Shown here: piece by piece, positions 47,461-59,632 of the stretch | How the letters are laid out: every line of letters starts with the position of its first letter | Numbering within the stretch: the stretch's first letter is position 1 | Assembly: GCA_003956705.1 (NCBI GenBank) | Contig: QZCP01000097.1 | Span: 24,398 to 88,397 of the forward strand | Length of the DNA: 64,000 bases | Origin: Brevipalpus yothersi | Lineage: Eukaryota > Arthropoda > Arachnida > Trombidiformes > Tenuipalpidae | Reading direction: 5' to 3' | Program-made: the position numbers and the translations under genes | Notes under the pieces: generated by a model | Database searches by the model: none | What the model saw: only the letters and a program-made list of their open reading frames with translations | What the model was told of the DNA's origin: nothing

Positions 47461-50400
47461 ACCGATTCTGATACCGTTATTTTAAACGATTTGCTCATGA
47501 CCAACTTTGTCTGTATGTCAATGTGATGAGCAGTAATTGATCCTCATTCATTTGCCTTTCTACTTAACCATGAGCTTTTCTCTCTCTTACTTCACTTCAC
47601 TTACTTTTCCGTTTGCCATTCTATTCGATGAAGTGGTGGGAGGAGGAAGAGAAGGAAAGAGATGCAAAGTGATGCAATTTAATGTTAACTTGAATGAGAG
47701 AAGAAGAAAATAGAGGAAAGAGTGTCGAAGTGGATTTGTGGCTGAAAATCACGATGCTCTCTAATCTGTGTGGATAATTGTTGGAATTTATCTGCAAAAA
47801 GAGTATCACGATTGAAAAGGAATTCGAACAGAGAAGAAGATAGAAGGGGGTGCAATGATGAGGTTAAAAGCTTCTACTCTGTTGGTTGCTGAAAATGTGG
47901 ATCAAATCCTGGGGTTCCCTATGAGATGAAAATCAATCTTACAGAATGTTCTACAATTCCACTCTCTCCCTCTCATGCACAATTTCATGGCTTGTTCTGA
48001 TTGTTCTATTTTCTCAATGCTCTTAGATACCAAAGTTTGATTCGTTTTCCCACCATACTTCCATCATCAGAATATCTGTCTACTTCACTATTTTTATTCC
48101 TCGGTACACCATAGTCTTGTTCAACATGGGCCACGAAGCTAATATTTTTGTGGTCCATCCAATTGGACTTGATGTTTACAGAGTTACAATCTTTTGGAAT
48201 CTCTCTCCCTTTCTTTCTTTCTCGCTTCCTTCACCCACAGTCTAGCGAACATCTATTAACAAAATCTCATCTTGACTTGGAAAGATTCTCAACCAAATGA
48301 TCGGTACTCTTATGTAACTGTTTTCTCCACAAAAATTAAGTGAGGATAAACAAAGCGAATTGCTGATAAATCTCGTGGAAGATCTCCCAATTCTGTATCC
48401 TCTAGTTCACATGATCACTTGATCAGTGAAGAATGTCTCTTCTCTCTTCCTTGGCATCCTCTCATGTGAGCTTGTGTGAAAATTTTCTCACATCCTTCAG
48501 ACCTCTGCCACAAGGGTAGTGAATAAATCAGCCAGAATGCTCAGATGAAACGCATTCTGGTGACAAAGTTTGCATGCTGATGGTGTTAAAGATGTGAAAG
48601 TGAAAAATTCCATCCTTTTAATGGCTCAACATCTTGCCCCAACCTTCAACACACAGTATTCATCATTCGAAGACTATTCTTTTCTTCTCTCTCTCTCACA
48701 CACTTTAGCTCTTGTGATATCTTGCAATGTTTTCCACTCGATGAACAGCGTGCTCTGCAGCAACTCATTTTCACTTTTCTCAGCATCAGTTTTCTTGAAA
48801 AGATGACATTATTTGAATCAAAATACACAGACTGAATTGTGCAAGAGGAAGAGAAAAAGAAAGAGAGAGTGAAAGGAAGATACCCAACACATAGTGTAAG
48901 ATGAGGAAATAGTTTCATTAGAATTGATGCCTGCTGTTTGAGAATGATCCTTGCCATTGAATATCCATCATCGTTTTTCTCGGTCATTATCAGGCAACTT
49001 GTTCTCTCTCTCTCTTTCTTTCTCTCAATTGAAGTTTTTTCTTCACACAAGAAGAAGGTGAGGAGTTGCATATGGAAACGGAAGAAAGTGAATAAGAAGA
49101 GAAAATAGATAAGAGTGAGAGTGAATTCATCAAAAATGCTCAATTCAAGGGATGATTTGAAAGAAGCATATATAAACCATACCAGGTCAAGGAAGAAAAA
49201 AGAAGAGAGAGTAGATGAAAGTAAGATGCGAGAGAATGGAGAGTTTGGTATTCTGAATGGAAAGATGCGGATGAGAATACAGAAAATAGATAATGTGAAT
49301 TTTGGTGCACATCGATCATCATGGAGAGAAAAGAGATGGAGAAAAGTATTGAGGAACAGAGAGAAAATATGATCATCCTCATTCGCATCACTTCGCTCTT
49401 CACTCACATTCTCTTTCGATCTTTTTCCATTCGATTTCTTCCAGTAGTATATCTTTTGTTTTCGCTTTCGTGAAGGGTCAAGAAGTGAACAAATGCTCTT
49501 CCATAACACGATTTACATAAAAGAATAGATGGATGAAAGGAACCTTTTATGGATAAAACTGAGAAATGGAACAAAAATTCTTGAGTGGAAAAAATTTTCT
49601 GCTCATCTCCTTTGGATTGTTCGAAAAAGATCAACAATTTGCATTCATTTCCAGAATTTTGACTGCCTTCCAGAACCATGACTCATGATATTCTTGGAAA
49701 AATGCTCAAAGTTTTTTGTGGTTCTGTACTCAACCACAGCCGATAAGTCCATTTTGTGGTCATCATCATGCGTATTAAATGAATCCAGGAGATATACTCA
49801 GAATTCTGGCAAAAAATAGAAGTAGAAGAATATTTAATTATAAAGTTATAATGATTAACGTTGCTTAATGGTGTGCATTTGCTGAACGCTTTCAATCATG
49901 TTACTTACAAACTGAGCATCGTATTATTAGCCTGGAAAGTATAATTAGCATTTGAGTTGTACTGGATTGATGAATGGGAGTATCCCAACTCTTAAGCATA
50001 AATCACTATTCATCAGCCACTGAACACTGCTCTGGAAGATTGAGAATACCTCAAAATGAACTCTTCTACTATTAATTTCCATTATTCTTTCTCAAAATCT
50101 GATTTCATTTTGAGATATTATCAAAGATCAATTGGAAGTGAGGCTTGTTCTAACTTCTGGATGATTTCTATCGATAAAACTCATTATTAAAGTAAAAAAT
50201 GGAGGAATTCTCTACAAACCCTCTAAGTCAAGCTTCCAAAATTTTCGCAAAACTATCTGGCACCTTGAGTGATCTACGAGAGCTCTTCAGATAAGCCCAG
50301 TACATTCTGGTTTAACAAGAAAGGACGATAAAAGTTTGACTTTCAACGTTGAGGCGATTGTGTGTTGCTGTTTTCGTTTATATTTTGAGCTCATTATGCC

Positions 50401-51632
50401 CATATCCAATTTATCTCCAAAATGGTGGATTATTCTCCAGGGCACATTCATTAGTAGAAAATAATCAACCATATGACTTACGGTGAACTCTTAAGATGGG
50501 CTACAATAAAAAAATGTCAATCACTTTTGGTTGGTCATTTCCAGCATATTTTGTCCAACTGGACTAATCGTGTAGCCAAAATCATTTGCCCGGAAGTTTT
50601 AATCATCCCTTCCAGACTTTTGTGATCATATACATCTCCATTTCAACTTCTCTCTTTGCAAGATATTGATCATCATTCTGTACAACCTCCAGACATATAC
50701 TTCCGTTACCATATTATATTGTATTTGAGAGATATATCGAGAATTTGGAGTAACCTAAAGTTTGGAATTCTTTCTGGTTAGTGGTCTCTATCTCTATCTC
50801 TCTATCTGTGGAATTGAAAGTTTCTCTGAGAATCCTGATCAATGATCCAGTATCGTGATTCCAAGAAATACTTTTCTAATCGAGGAAAAGAGTTGAAAAT
50901 ATTCATCACAATCATCTCATCTATACATTCTGGACTTTCCAGCAAATTGAATAATGTGAACAGCGCCGCAATTGAACAAAAGCATGTGATGAATGTTGTC
51001 CTATTAGAGGCCTCACAAAATGAGTAATTCTGGATTCTCATGCCTTTATCTTTCCACTCGAAGAGAATATTCCAGTCTCCGGATCTATGGGCTCTAAAAT
51101 GATGAATAAGGTATTGAATAAGGAAGAGTGAAAACTATGCCTAGACGAAAGTACAACTATTTGGACTTGAACTCATTCCTCGCTTATCACCCAGGACATC
51201 CTCAAGATTTTGTCATCCATGGAATGAGTTGGCCAACACATTTCTGAAGCGAATTGATGAGACATTGGAAAGATGATGAAGGAGAAGCAAAATAAAGTAG
51301 ATATTTCTTGTTTGTCTGTGTAAGATCCATAGCTTTACTCATCTCTCTCTCTCACACACACATACACACATACACATACAAACGTACACTTCATGATGCT
51401 ATCTTGTCAAACCCCGAGAATGCAATGACTTCTGGTATCATCATCAATGATGCTTTGCTGGGCTAAGGCAAAATTGAGCGAAAAATAAACGACCGGAAGT
51501 ATTCTTTTGATGCTCCCAAAGTCACTTGGGCTATATCATTGCTTCGAACGGTATAAATACCTCGGTTATGGCAGACCCATTATTTGACGCATTCATCATG
51601 GCAAAGGCATCCCTATCTTGCTTATTCCCTTT

Positions 51633-51663
<31 letters not shown>

Positions 51664-51665
51664 CT
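51633..51665 (+). repeat. Compound (CT)n(CTTT)n microsatellite
   Basis: CT units followed on the 3' side by three CTTT units. Confidence 0.88.
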
Positions 51666-53558
51666 TCCAGCCACCAGCAGTTTTGGCTGGCTGTGATGAT
51701 GGAGATCATTGGAATGAAGAGAGAAAGTAGAGAGGGATACTCTTCAAACCAGAATGACCCTATTCCTGGATATTCATCATGATGCTTGAAAGCCATAAGC
51801 TGGATAGAAATGAAGATAGATGCATGAGTATTAGATTTTTTTCTCCTCTTCTTCTTCTTCATTTTCTTGGAAGGAATGTGAAGGATGTAGGTTCCTGGAA
51901 CCCTTTTGAAGATGAATAGAGAGAAAGAGAACATGGGTTAGATTGAGAAAAAACAGAGCCCATAGATGGGCAGAGAATCGTTCATTTTTAAAATGAAATT
52001 CATCCTAAATTCGATTATTCTCAATTTGATTTCTATTCTCATTTTCAATGAATAAAAAAGGATTCTCGAGTATAATATGACTTATTGGTAGCTGAATGGT
52101 TGGATGATCAAAGATACTATTTCCTCTAATATTATTAAAATCCATGAGTTCTCATAGGTGAAAAGGAGAGAAGAAAATGTTCTTATACTGCTGATAAAAT
52201 CTAATAACAAGGTAGAGATTTTTCATTCTACAGAACCACAATACAATGTAGAATATGGTTGAAAAAATTTTGCTTTGTATTCAAAGCTATACTCTGAGAA
52301 TTTTAAATAAACTGTGAACATCTACTGAAAATCTTTCCCAGACTACAAGGTTGATGACATTTTTGAGAAGTTTTTCAAATGCTTATTTCCTTTGCTTTTT
52401 TTCCTCAAAATTTCACTCTTTATATCTAGTCTTGAATATTGTCTAGCACTCAAATACGTACAATCATCGAGTCTCAAGTTTTTAGACATGAACTGGAATG
52501 AGGTTCAGAACCTTGACCCAGTCTCCATGATACAAGGCAATAACACTTCATAGAATTGGATTGAAAACCAAATGTATGGACTCTTCATTCTGACCATAGT
52601 ATGAATCTGTCTTGATTTAACACATAAAGTCTGATGAGCTTAGACAATTTGAGAAAAGAAGAAAAACAAATCATGAAGTTGAATTGAGCTTCTTTTCAAA
52701 GAATTCAACTGAGCTCTTGTAGACTCTATTTTTCTCTTTCTTATTTCTTTTTTCCCTCTCCTTTCTTTGAGACTTTAATCCAACTTATCCATATCTTAGA
52801 ACTGTTCTTACTTTATCTGATAGATTTACTGCTCTACAGAAAATTATTGCTTTAACTTGTATTTCTCTAGTATAAGTATCTATTGCAGTCACCAAAGTCA
52901 TCTGTGGAGTGAAAATCTCATCATTGCTCAGTGAACTGGATTCTAACCTACTTTCACTTGTCCTTTCGCCAACACATACCCCTACTATTCCTGAGTGGAG
53001 AGAAAAAAAGAGAGATACTTTTTTTCAGCTGTTATTTGCTATTTCTTCCAAAGACCATTCCTCTACTTTCTTTTTCTCTTTCTTTCTGTACTGTGAGACT
53101 TACATGGCTTCCGTAGATATACTTCACATTAGGTGACACTTTCACATGTATTTGCTCCTTAGTAAATGTGTGAGAGCAAATGAAAAGCTGAGAAACAAAC
53201 TCATACATCTCTTCAAGCTCATAATCATACACAGAAAAACACATTCTCTCTCTCTCTCTCTTCCTCTCTCTTTCTTTCTCTCTCTTTTTCATGTACACGA
53301 AGAGTCTAATTTAATGTGTGTGTCCTCATCAAATCATTCTTTCCCGGAAAAGTTCTAACCATAAAACACGCTAGTACACAAGTAAGCATTATTCTTCCCC
53401 TTTTATATGTATCTGAGATTTTCTCTGCTCGCCACTTTTGGCTAGGCATGAGAATTTTGTCATTCTTAAGGCTACACTAGCATACACACACATACATGTA
53501 CACGCGAGGCGGGATTTTTTCCCTTTTCTCTCTCTTTTCTTGCTATACTTGATTCGTT

Positions 53559-53607
53559 GAGAGAGAGAGAGAGAGAGAGAGAAAAAAAGAGAGAGAGAGA
53601 GAGAGAG
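53559..53607 (+). repeat. (GA)n microsatellite with central A7
   Basis: GA tract interrupted by a run of A at about 53582-53588. A short CT/TTT run just upstream (53526-53540) is partly complementary. Confidence 0.93.
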
Positions 53608-54028
53608 CTAAGTCCAATATCTGGGAATATATTGATTGTTGTCGAGACTAGCTGACTGAGATGTATCAACAAATTTTGCTATAAATATTGCTAACAGATG
53701 CATGGTTTTTGGGAATTTTTTTCCCATCTAACTTTGATTAGAGGTTTGCAAGACCTTTACTTTCACTTTGAGTGAAGATCAATATCTTTATGCCACGGTT
53801 AAGACAATAGTAGTAGTACTAGTAAGTTGGATACCTCAAGAATAGCTGACTCTCCAGATTTTTCTTTCCGATGTTTGGCTGTTATTCCTGTGGAAAGGAA
53901 GTATTCCGGGGAACTGCTATTTTAGCAACTATCGGATGGATTTCTGAGGATACACATTGGAAGGCATCAAATGTATTGTTGTTGGTTGCTTTTGTTATTG
54001 TTACCATTATTGTGACCAAAAAGATTCA

Positions 54029-54031
<3 letters not shown>

Positions 54032-54078
<47 letters not shown>
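54032..54078 (+). repeat. (GA)n microsatellite, 47 bp
   Basis: Uninterrupted GA tract. Confidence 0.97.
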
Positions 54079-54082
<4 letters not shown>

Positions 54083-54961
54083 CATTGTGGTTGTCCAGAG
54101 ATTTGTATTTGTAAGAAATACAACTTTATATATATCTTCCAAGATAATCATTTTCTTCTAGTCCAAAGAATATCAAACTGACTATTCTTTGGCTGGTTTT
54201 GTTTTATTTCATTTTTCAGAAAACTTTTTTTCCCAATCTTGTAAGACATCCAATTGCTTGGTAGCGAAATATATATACTTGAAACATCATGCAAGCTGAC
54301 ACTATCTAACTGTGTTTATTTTGAATGGATTGAAAAAGATTAAGTTGATATGTTCGTACGAAAGAGTTCATAGTCCATGTCTTTACTCTTTTTTTGTCTC
54401 TTGTTTTCTCGAAGTTACGAGAAGAAATTCAAACAGTAAATTCATATCTCAATGTCTACTTTTACGACTGATAAGATCCCAAATAATTTGACCAACCACT
54501 AGGTTCCTGATTTCTTTCTTTTTCCTCTTATTCTTCTTCTCCACTCTCCCAAGGAATCATTTTTTATTGTCAGAACACATCATGCATGGCTAGCAAAGAA
54601 CAAATAAGACCAAATGGTGTGAAACTGATGCTTCTATTTTCGATTATTTTTCCCATCCATTCCCTTTCAATACTATACCATGTTCCCTAATGAGAATGAT
54701 AACCTGTCGTCGAGAAAGTATCATTTCTCATCTTACTTGTTTCCGTTTGATACTTTTGCGGGTATCCAGATAATACTCATCCTTTCTCCAGCCTCACACA
54801 GACACAAATCACACACAGATACAAAGATACAGAGATACATTGAGAGGAATACATCTTTGGGATACACTGATAGATGGATTGAATGGGCCAAGAGGCAGAG
54901 AAAGAAAAATGAATCCGACTTTTTGAGAAGAAGAGAATTGCAATGATAGAAGTCACTATTT

Positions 54962-54964
<3 letters not shown>

Positions 54965-55006
<42 letters not shown>
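54965..55006 (+). repeat. (GA)n microsatellite, 42 bp
   Basis: Uninterrupted GA tract. Confidence 0.97.
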
Positions 55007-55009
<3 letters not shown>

Positions 55010-55231
55010 ACGGATGTAGATGATAGGGAAACAAAATGAAATAAGATGGAGAAAAGTGAGAGCAAGTACAGTATGAATAGTGAAGGCTTGAACCAATCGT
55101 TTTCTATCCTCACTGTTTTCATTCTTCAAGATGGTTATTTGATTCGTGTCAGATAGATTTCATCTTCTTTGGTGGTAAAATTTTCATATAGAAAGTGAAA
55201 AATATGAAAGCATAACTGAAATAGAAAAGAG

Positions 55232-55235
<4 letters not shown>

Positions 55236-55295
<60 letters not shown>
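55236..55295 (+). repeat. (GA)n microsatellite, 60 bp
   Basis: Uninterrupted GA tract, 230 bp after the previous one and in the same orientation. Confidence 0.97.
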
Positions 55296-55299
<4 letters not shown>

Positions 55300-57382
55300 T
55301 TCATCTGAGAAGGTGTTCGACTAGTGTGAGGATGTGTGTCTTGCTTTTGTATTATTGGAAGAATTTATGAGTGCTTTTGAAAATGGAGAGAGAGAGAGAA
55401 AGAATAAGAAAAAGAGAGCAAGAGAGATCCCATAGAGAATTTCAAATAGTGTCGATAGCTTTGGTTTTGATGGATGATAGCAGCACTTTTCAGCCTCTCT
55501 TTTTTTTCTTTCTCCATCCTACTCACTTCCACACGCTAATGTGAATGTGTATGTGCATGAATGCAGAGCTTGTGTGTGTATATGTGTGCACACATACATG
55601 TATGTGTGTGAAAAGTGAAAAGAGACTGAAGCTGAACAATCTTTCTATCCAATCTATGAGAAAACAAGATTTCCTAGTATTTTTTTCTTCCATAGAAAGC
55701 AAGAGAGAAAGAGAGAGAGAGAAAGTATTCTTCCTCTACCAAGAAGAATGCAAGTGTATATGTGTGTGAGAAATCAAGTGTCCAAAGTTAGGAGATGAGA
55801 TATATCTGGGAATATTTATTCACTATGGGCTTGTGAATGGAGAAGAAATTTTTCCTCTGATCATATAAAGACTTCTCCATTCATGTTATGAAATTCTTGC
55901 CCATGAACATGGATCAGAATTTTTTCTCTCTTTCCCTACTTTTCTTCAGCCCATCGTTAGGTGTTTCTTATCATTTGAGTGAATTCAGTTCGTAAAAAAT
56001 TCACCAGATCACTCACAATCCAATCATGTTTGCCTCTCATCGTGACTATTCTGTGGAGAGAGCGTGAAATTTCACTTTTTCTCACTTTCCATGAAAAATC
56101 ATCACTTTTGGTAAAATTTTTACACTCATGTGTGTGCCTCAAAACTTTATTCCGTAGAGAAATACCAACAGATACTATCGTTTCTATGTGCGCATTACTT
56201 TTGCGAGGAAAATATGGAATATTTTCAACATATTTTCTCACATAAACTTCTTTTTTCCTTCCAAATATTCATTCCCACGAGCAAAAATGAGTATGTCTTT
56301 AGTATGATAGAATCGTTTCTCCTTCATGGTCTAAAATTTGGAAGATACATACATGTGTGAATACATGGGACATATACTTAGTCCGTTCTGTTCTTCTTCT
56401 TTTTATTCCAGGAAACATACCAGAAGCAAAACTAAAGTACATGTAGTGTATGAAAGAAAAAAATTTGCTCAATACTTCCCTTTTGGATGACAGTTCTTTT
56501 GTTTCTTTCTGTACTTTTTGCTTACCGAGCAAATTTGCCTTTTGTTTTATTCTTCCCGGTCTCTAAGTATGTTGGTCAGAAGAATGAAAGTAAGCCCAAA
56601 CGATCAAGAAAATAGAACAAGTACTTACCGGATTTTTTCGATTAGACTCTTTTGCTCTATTGCTTTGGTTAGATTTACTCTTTGAACATTTCCTTCTCAT
56701 CCTTTTTGATGCTCCATAATCATTGGAATTGCCAACAAGCAACAGTGTTTACTATCTCTCTTTTTCTCTCTTTCAAATCATCTGATGTACCGAGCATCAT
56801 TGAAATACCTCTTTCCCCTGAGCATCAATACCATCATCTGAGAGCATCATTTTACTTTCCACTACTTTCAACTCAAACATTAACCGAATATTCAATAGCC
56901 TCACTGATTTTTCTTGTTGAAACCTTCCGATGGCTTGGAAGAACTTCGAGTTTTAGAGGAATACATCAAGATATTATTGAAAATATGAGATATCAAGCGT
57001 ATTACTTAGCAACTTAACTATATTATTTTGTATCCATCTTGAGCATATTAATGTGAGTATGAAAAGCATACTACACATTGTCACTTTTTGACATTCACAC
57101 ACATATACCCTCAACTGTCCTTCCAAAAGTATTCACCATACTGTGAGAGCTTTTTTGTATCCAAATGTTTCTATATACACACAGTTATTGGCACCCACTT
57201 GCATAACATTCTCTCCCTTTCCTCTCTCTTTCCATTGATCATTGATCTTTACTTGCTTTTCTTTGATCATACACACAAACACAACAGGCATGTAAGAGCA
57301 ATAGTCTGAATATAAGAAACAAATCAAGCTACCATATCAACATCCACATTCCTATCCATTCACCATTGATCTATCACAATCT

Positions 57383-57386
<4 letters not shown>

Positions 57387-57427
<41 letters not shown>
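57387..57427 (+). repeat. (GA)n microsatellite, 41 bp
   Basis: Uninterrupted tract; forms an inverted pair with the CT tract at 57569. Confidence 0.97.
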
Positions 57428-57431
<4 letters not shown>

Positions 57432-57565
57432 TGATGCTGTTTGCTTTTGGTTCAGCTTATTCGACTTTTTGCCTACTACTTCCCACTGATTTCTTGGTGT
57501 TCACCAAAATCTGTTTCCATTCGCTTTATGCTCTACTACATTCAGAAAATGTATGCATCCTTGAT

Positions 57566-57568
<3 letters not shown>

Positions 57569-57618
<50 letters not shown>
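57569..57618 (+). repeat. Compound (CT)n(CTTT)n microsatellite
   Basis: About 30 bp of CT, then about five CTTT units on the 3' side. Confidence 0.95.
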
Positions 57619-59547
57619 GCTCTATCTGCTGTACACAAAAGAGCAAGAGTAACAGGAAAAACGAGAGAGAAAGGGTTAATCTTTTTTTTCTTCTGTCTTC
57701 ATCATTCCGATTCATGAATCAATGATCAACTTCCGGATTGAAATTACAGCTTCCATTGTTATTGATCATACATTTGTTGTTCAAGTACAGCTATCCAAGA
57801 CTTTAGGAACTTTTTTTCTTTCTCTTCTCTGGGTGTTCATTTGATCTTTTTTGGTGAACTCTTTTTTTCGTTACTACTTGTGCTCCAATTTTAGTCTACT
57901 CTACACGTTCAGCCCAAAGCAAAATTTGGCAATAAAACGAAAAACCTATCACAAATTATAATATATTATCAGATGGAGGAAAAGGGTGAAGAAAAAGAAA
58001 CTGACAGATTCGGAAGCGGAAACAAAAAAAAAGAGTGCAAGAGAATGAGAGAAAAAAGGAATAGTCAAAAGAAAAGAAATCAAGTTGAATGCATTATATG
58101 ATGAACAGTGGTAGCACAGAAGAAAAAAATTCTGATAAGTGAGAGATTGGAGAAAAGAATCTGGATGGCAGAATACGAATGAGTAAAGAAAAAAACAAAA
58201 GTTATTCCTCCAAGGAAAGAATGTGCATTCTATTCCTTTCTCTCTTTCTCTATCTGATATTCGTGACTCATACAGCAATTAAGTCTAAATCTTGGCAGTT
58301 GCCTTGAGTATCAGAATCGATTATGTGTAAGTAAGAGTGAATCTCTAATCAGCCAACAACACATGAGATGCTCAAAGGTCAGGTACAATTCGCAAAACCA
58401 TCTATTCGCTTGATTACAAACATCAAATTATCCTCTTTTTCCTTCCCCTCTCTTACTGTTTGATATGATGACTTCCCACCCCTCTACTCTTTGTGTATGT
58501 TTGAGGAGGAATATTTGTTCGTTCTGGTTACTACTGGTCGAAGAATACTTTCATCCAAACAAGGATCACCATGATGATGAGTCTCATTTTTCTGATGATC
58601 AAACTTGACCAATATCCGCACTTGGATCGTGATCTCAACATTAGTGTGTTTCGTACTTTGTATAAGCTCATATTTTTGCCAAACATTATCTGAATGCAAT
58701 TAATTGGATAATTCGAGCATTCTAGACACACACATTCATCCAGTGGAACAGCTACTCAACAGATCACTCAATCAATTAACTGTGTGATCACACTGACCAG
58801 TCGATTTTTATATTCATCGGACTCCTTCAAGCCTCTCTTTCTATCCTTCTCTTTATCATCGACTTTTTCCATTTTTCCATATCCGTGTTTGTGGTTGGAA
58901 TATTCCACCCATCTGACGACTGATATTGAATGGCCAGTGCATCGATTCTTCTCATAATTCTTCACAATCGATCAGCGAACAAATGCAATTTCATGGGCAT
59001 CAGATTCATTTTGAATGCAGACTATAACTACAAGAAGTACCTCTTCCAAATTATGGATCAGAAGTTATGCTACTGAATTGTTGCATCCTGTTCCACTGAA
59101 TCTGATTCATTAAGGCTTCAGGATATCAAAAACTAGAGTTTTAGGCTCGTTTGCGTAGGAATTCCAATGTGATTTTGAAACTGGATTCCAATCTTTTCTA
59201 CTCATCCAGAGATACCACTGAAACCGAGAACTTTTCTTTGAGGAATTCAACAAAATTATCAATCCCATTAGTTGGTGGAGAACAAGATTCAAATAAAACC
59301 AAAATCTTCATTGCAACTTATGATTCAAGCGAAATACTCAGAATGTTTTATGGAAATGAACAAGCTTTCATAACGTGTTCCCATTAGGAGTATTGTTTAC
59401 CTTTTCATCGACAATATAAATCTAAAGGAAACACACTCAATTTTACAGTCTCTTCCAATAAGATCATTCACAGTGCTAACAATTCATTCAAGTATTCATC
59501 GAATCATTATGTGACTGGGTGCAATTCCATAGGCATATACATATATG

Positions 59548-59550
<3 letters not shown>

Positions 59551-59628
<78 letters not shown>
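59551..59628 (+). repeat. (CT)39 microsatellite, 78 bp
   Basis: The longest uninterrupted dinucleotide tract fully inside the window. Confidence 0.97.

Positions 59629-59632
<4 letters not shown>

Larger units (their letters stand above)
41501..53500. other. Non-coding desert, segment 3
   Basis: Fewer long tracts than segment 2 (43633-43743, 44130-44156, 46344-46388, 47391-47460). It includes an 864-nt minus-strand open frame at 48646-49509, which lies on the pyrimidine-rich strand and lacks an ATG at its start. ETS-type CCGGAAGT sites are at 42280, 50590 and 51493. No supported gene. Confidence 0.5.

Noticed and set aside
48646..49509. 287-codon minus-strand open frame in the desert
   Set aside because: The coding strand is pyrimidine-rich, which removes stop codons by chance. 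The frame begins at a GTG rather than an ATG, composition is Ser/Phe/Leu-rich, and no domain or splice signal supports it.
56682..57017. 111-codon plus-strand frame of fairly normal composition
   Set aside because: No recognisable domain, no flanking splice or poly(A) evidence, and similar frames arise by chance in this AT- and pyrimidine-rich DNA.
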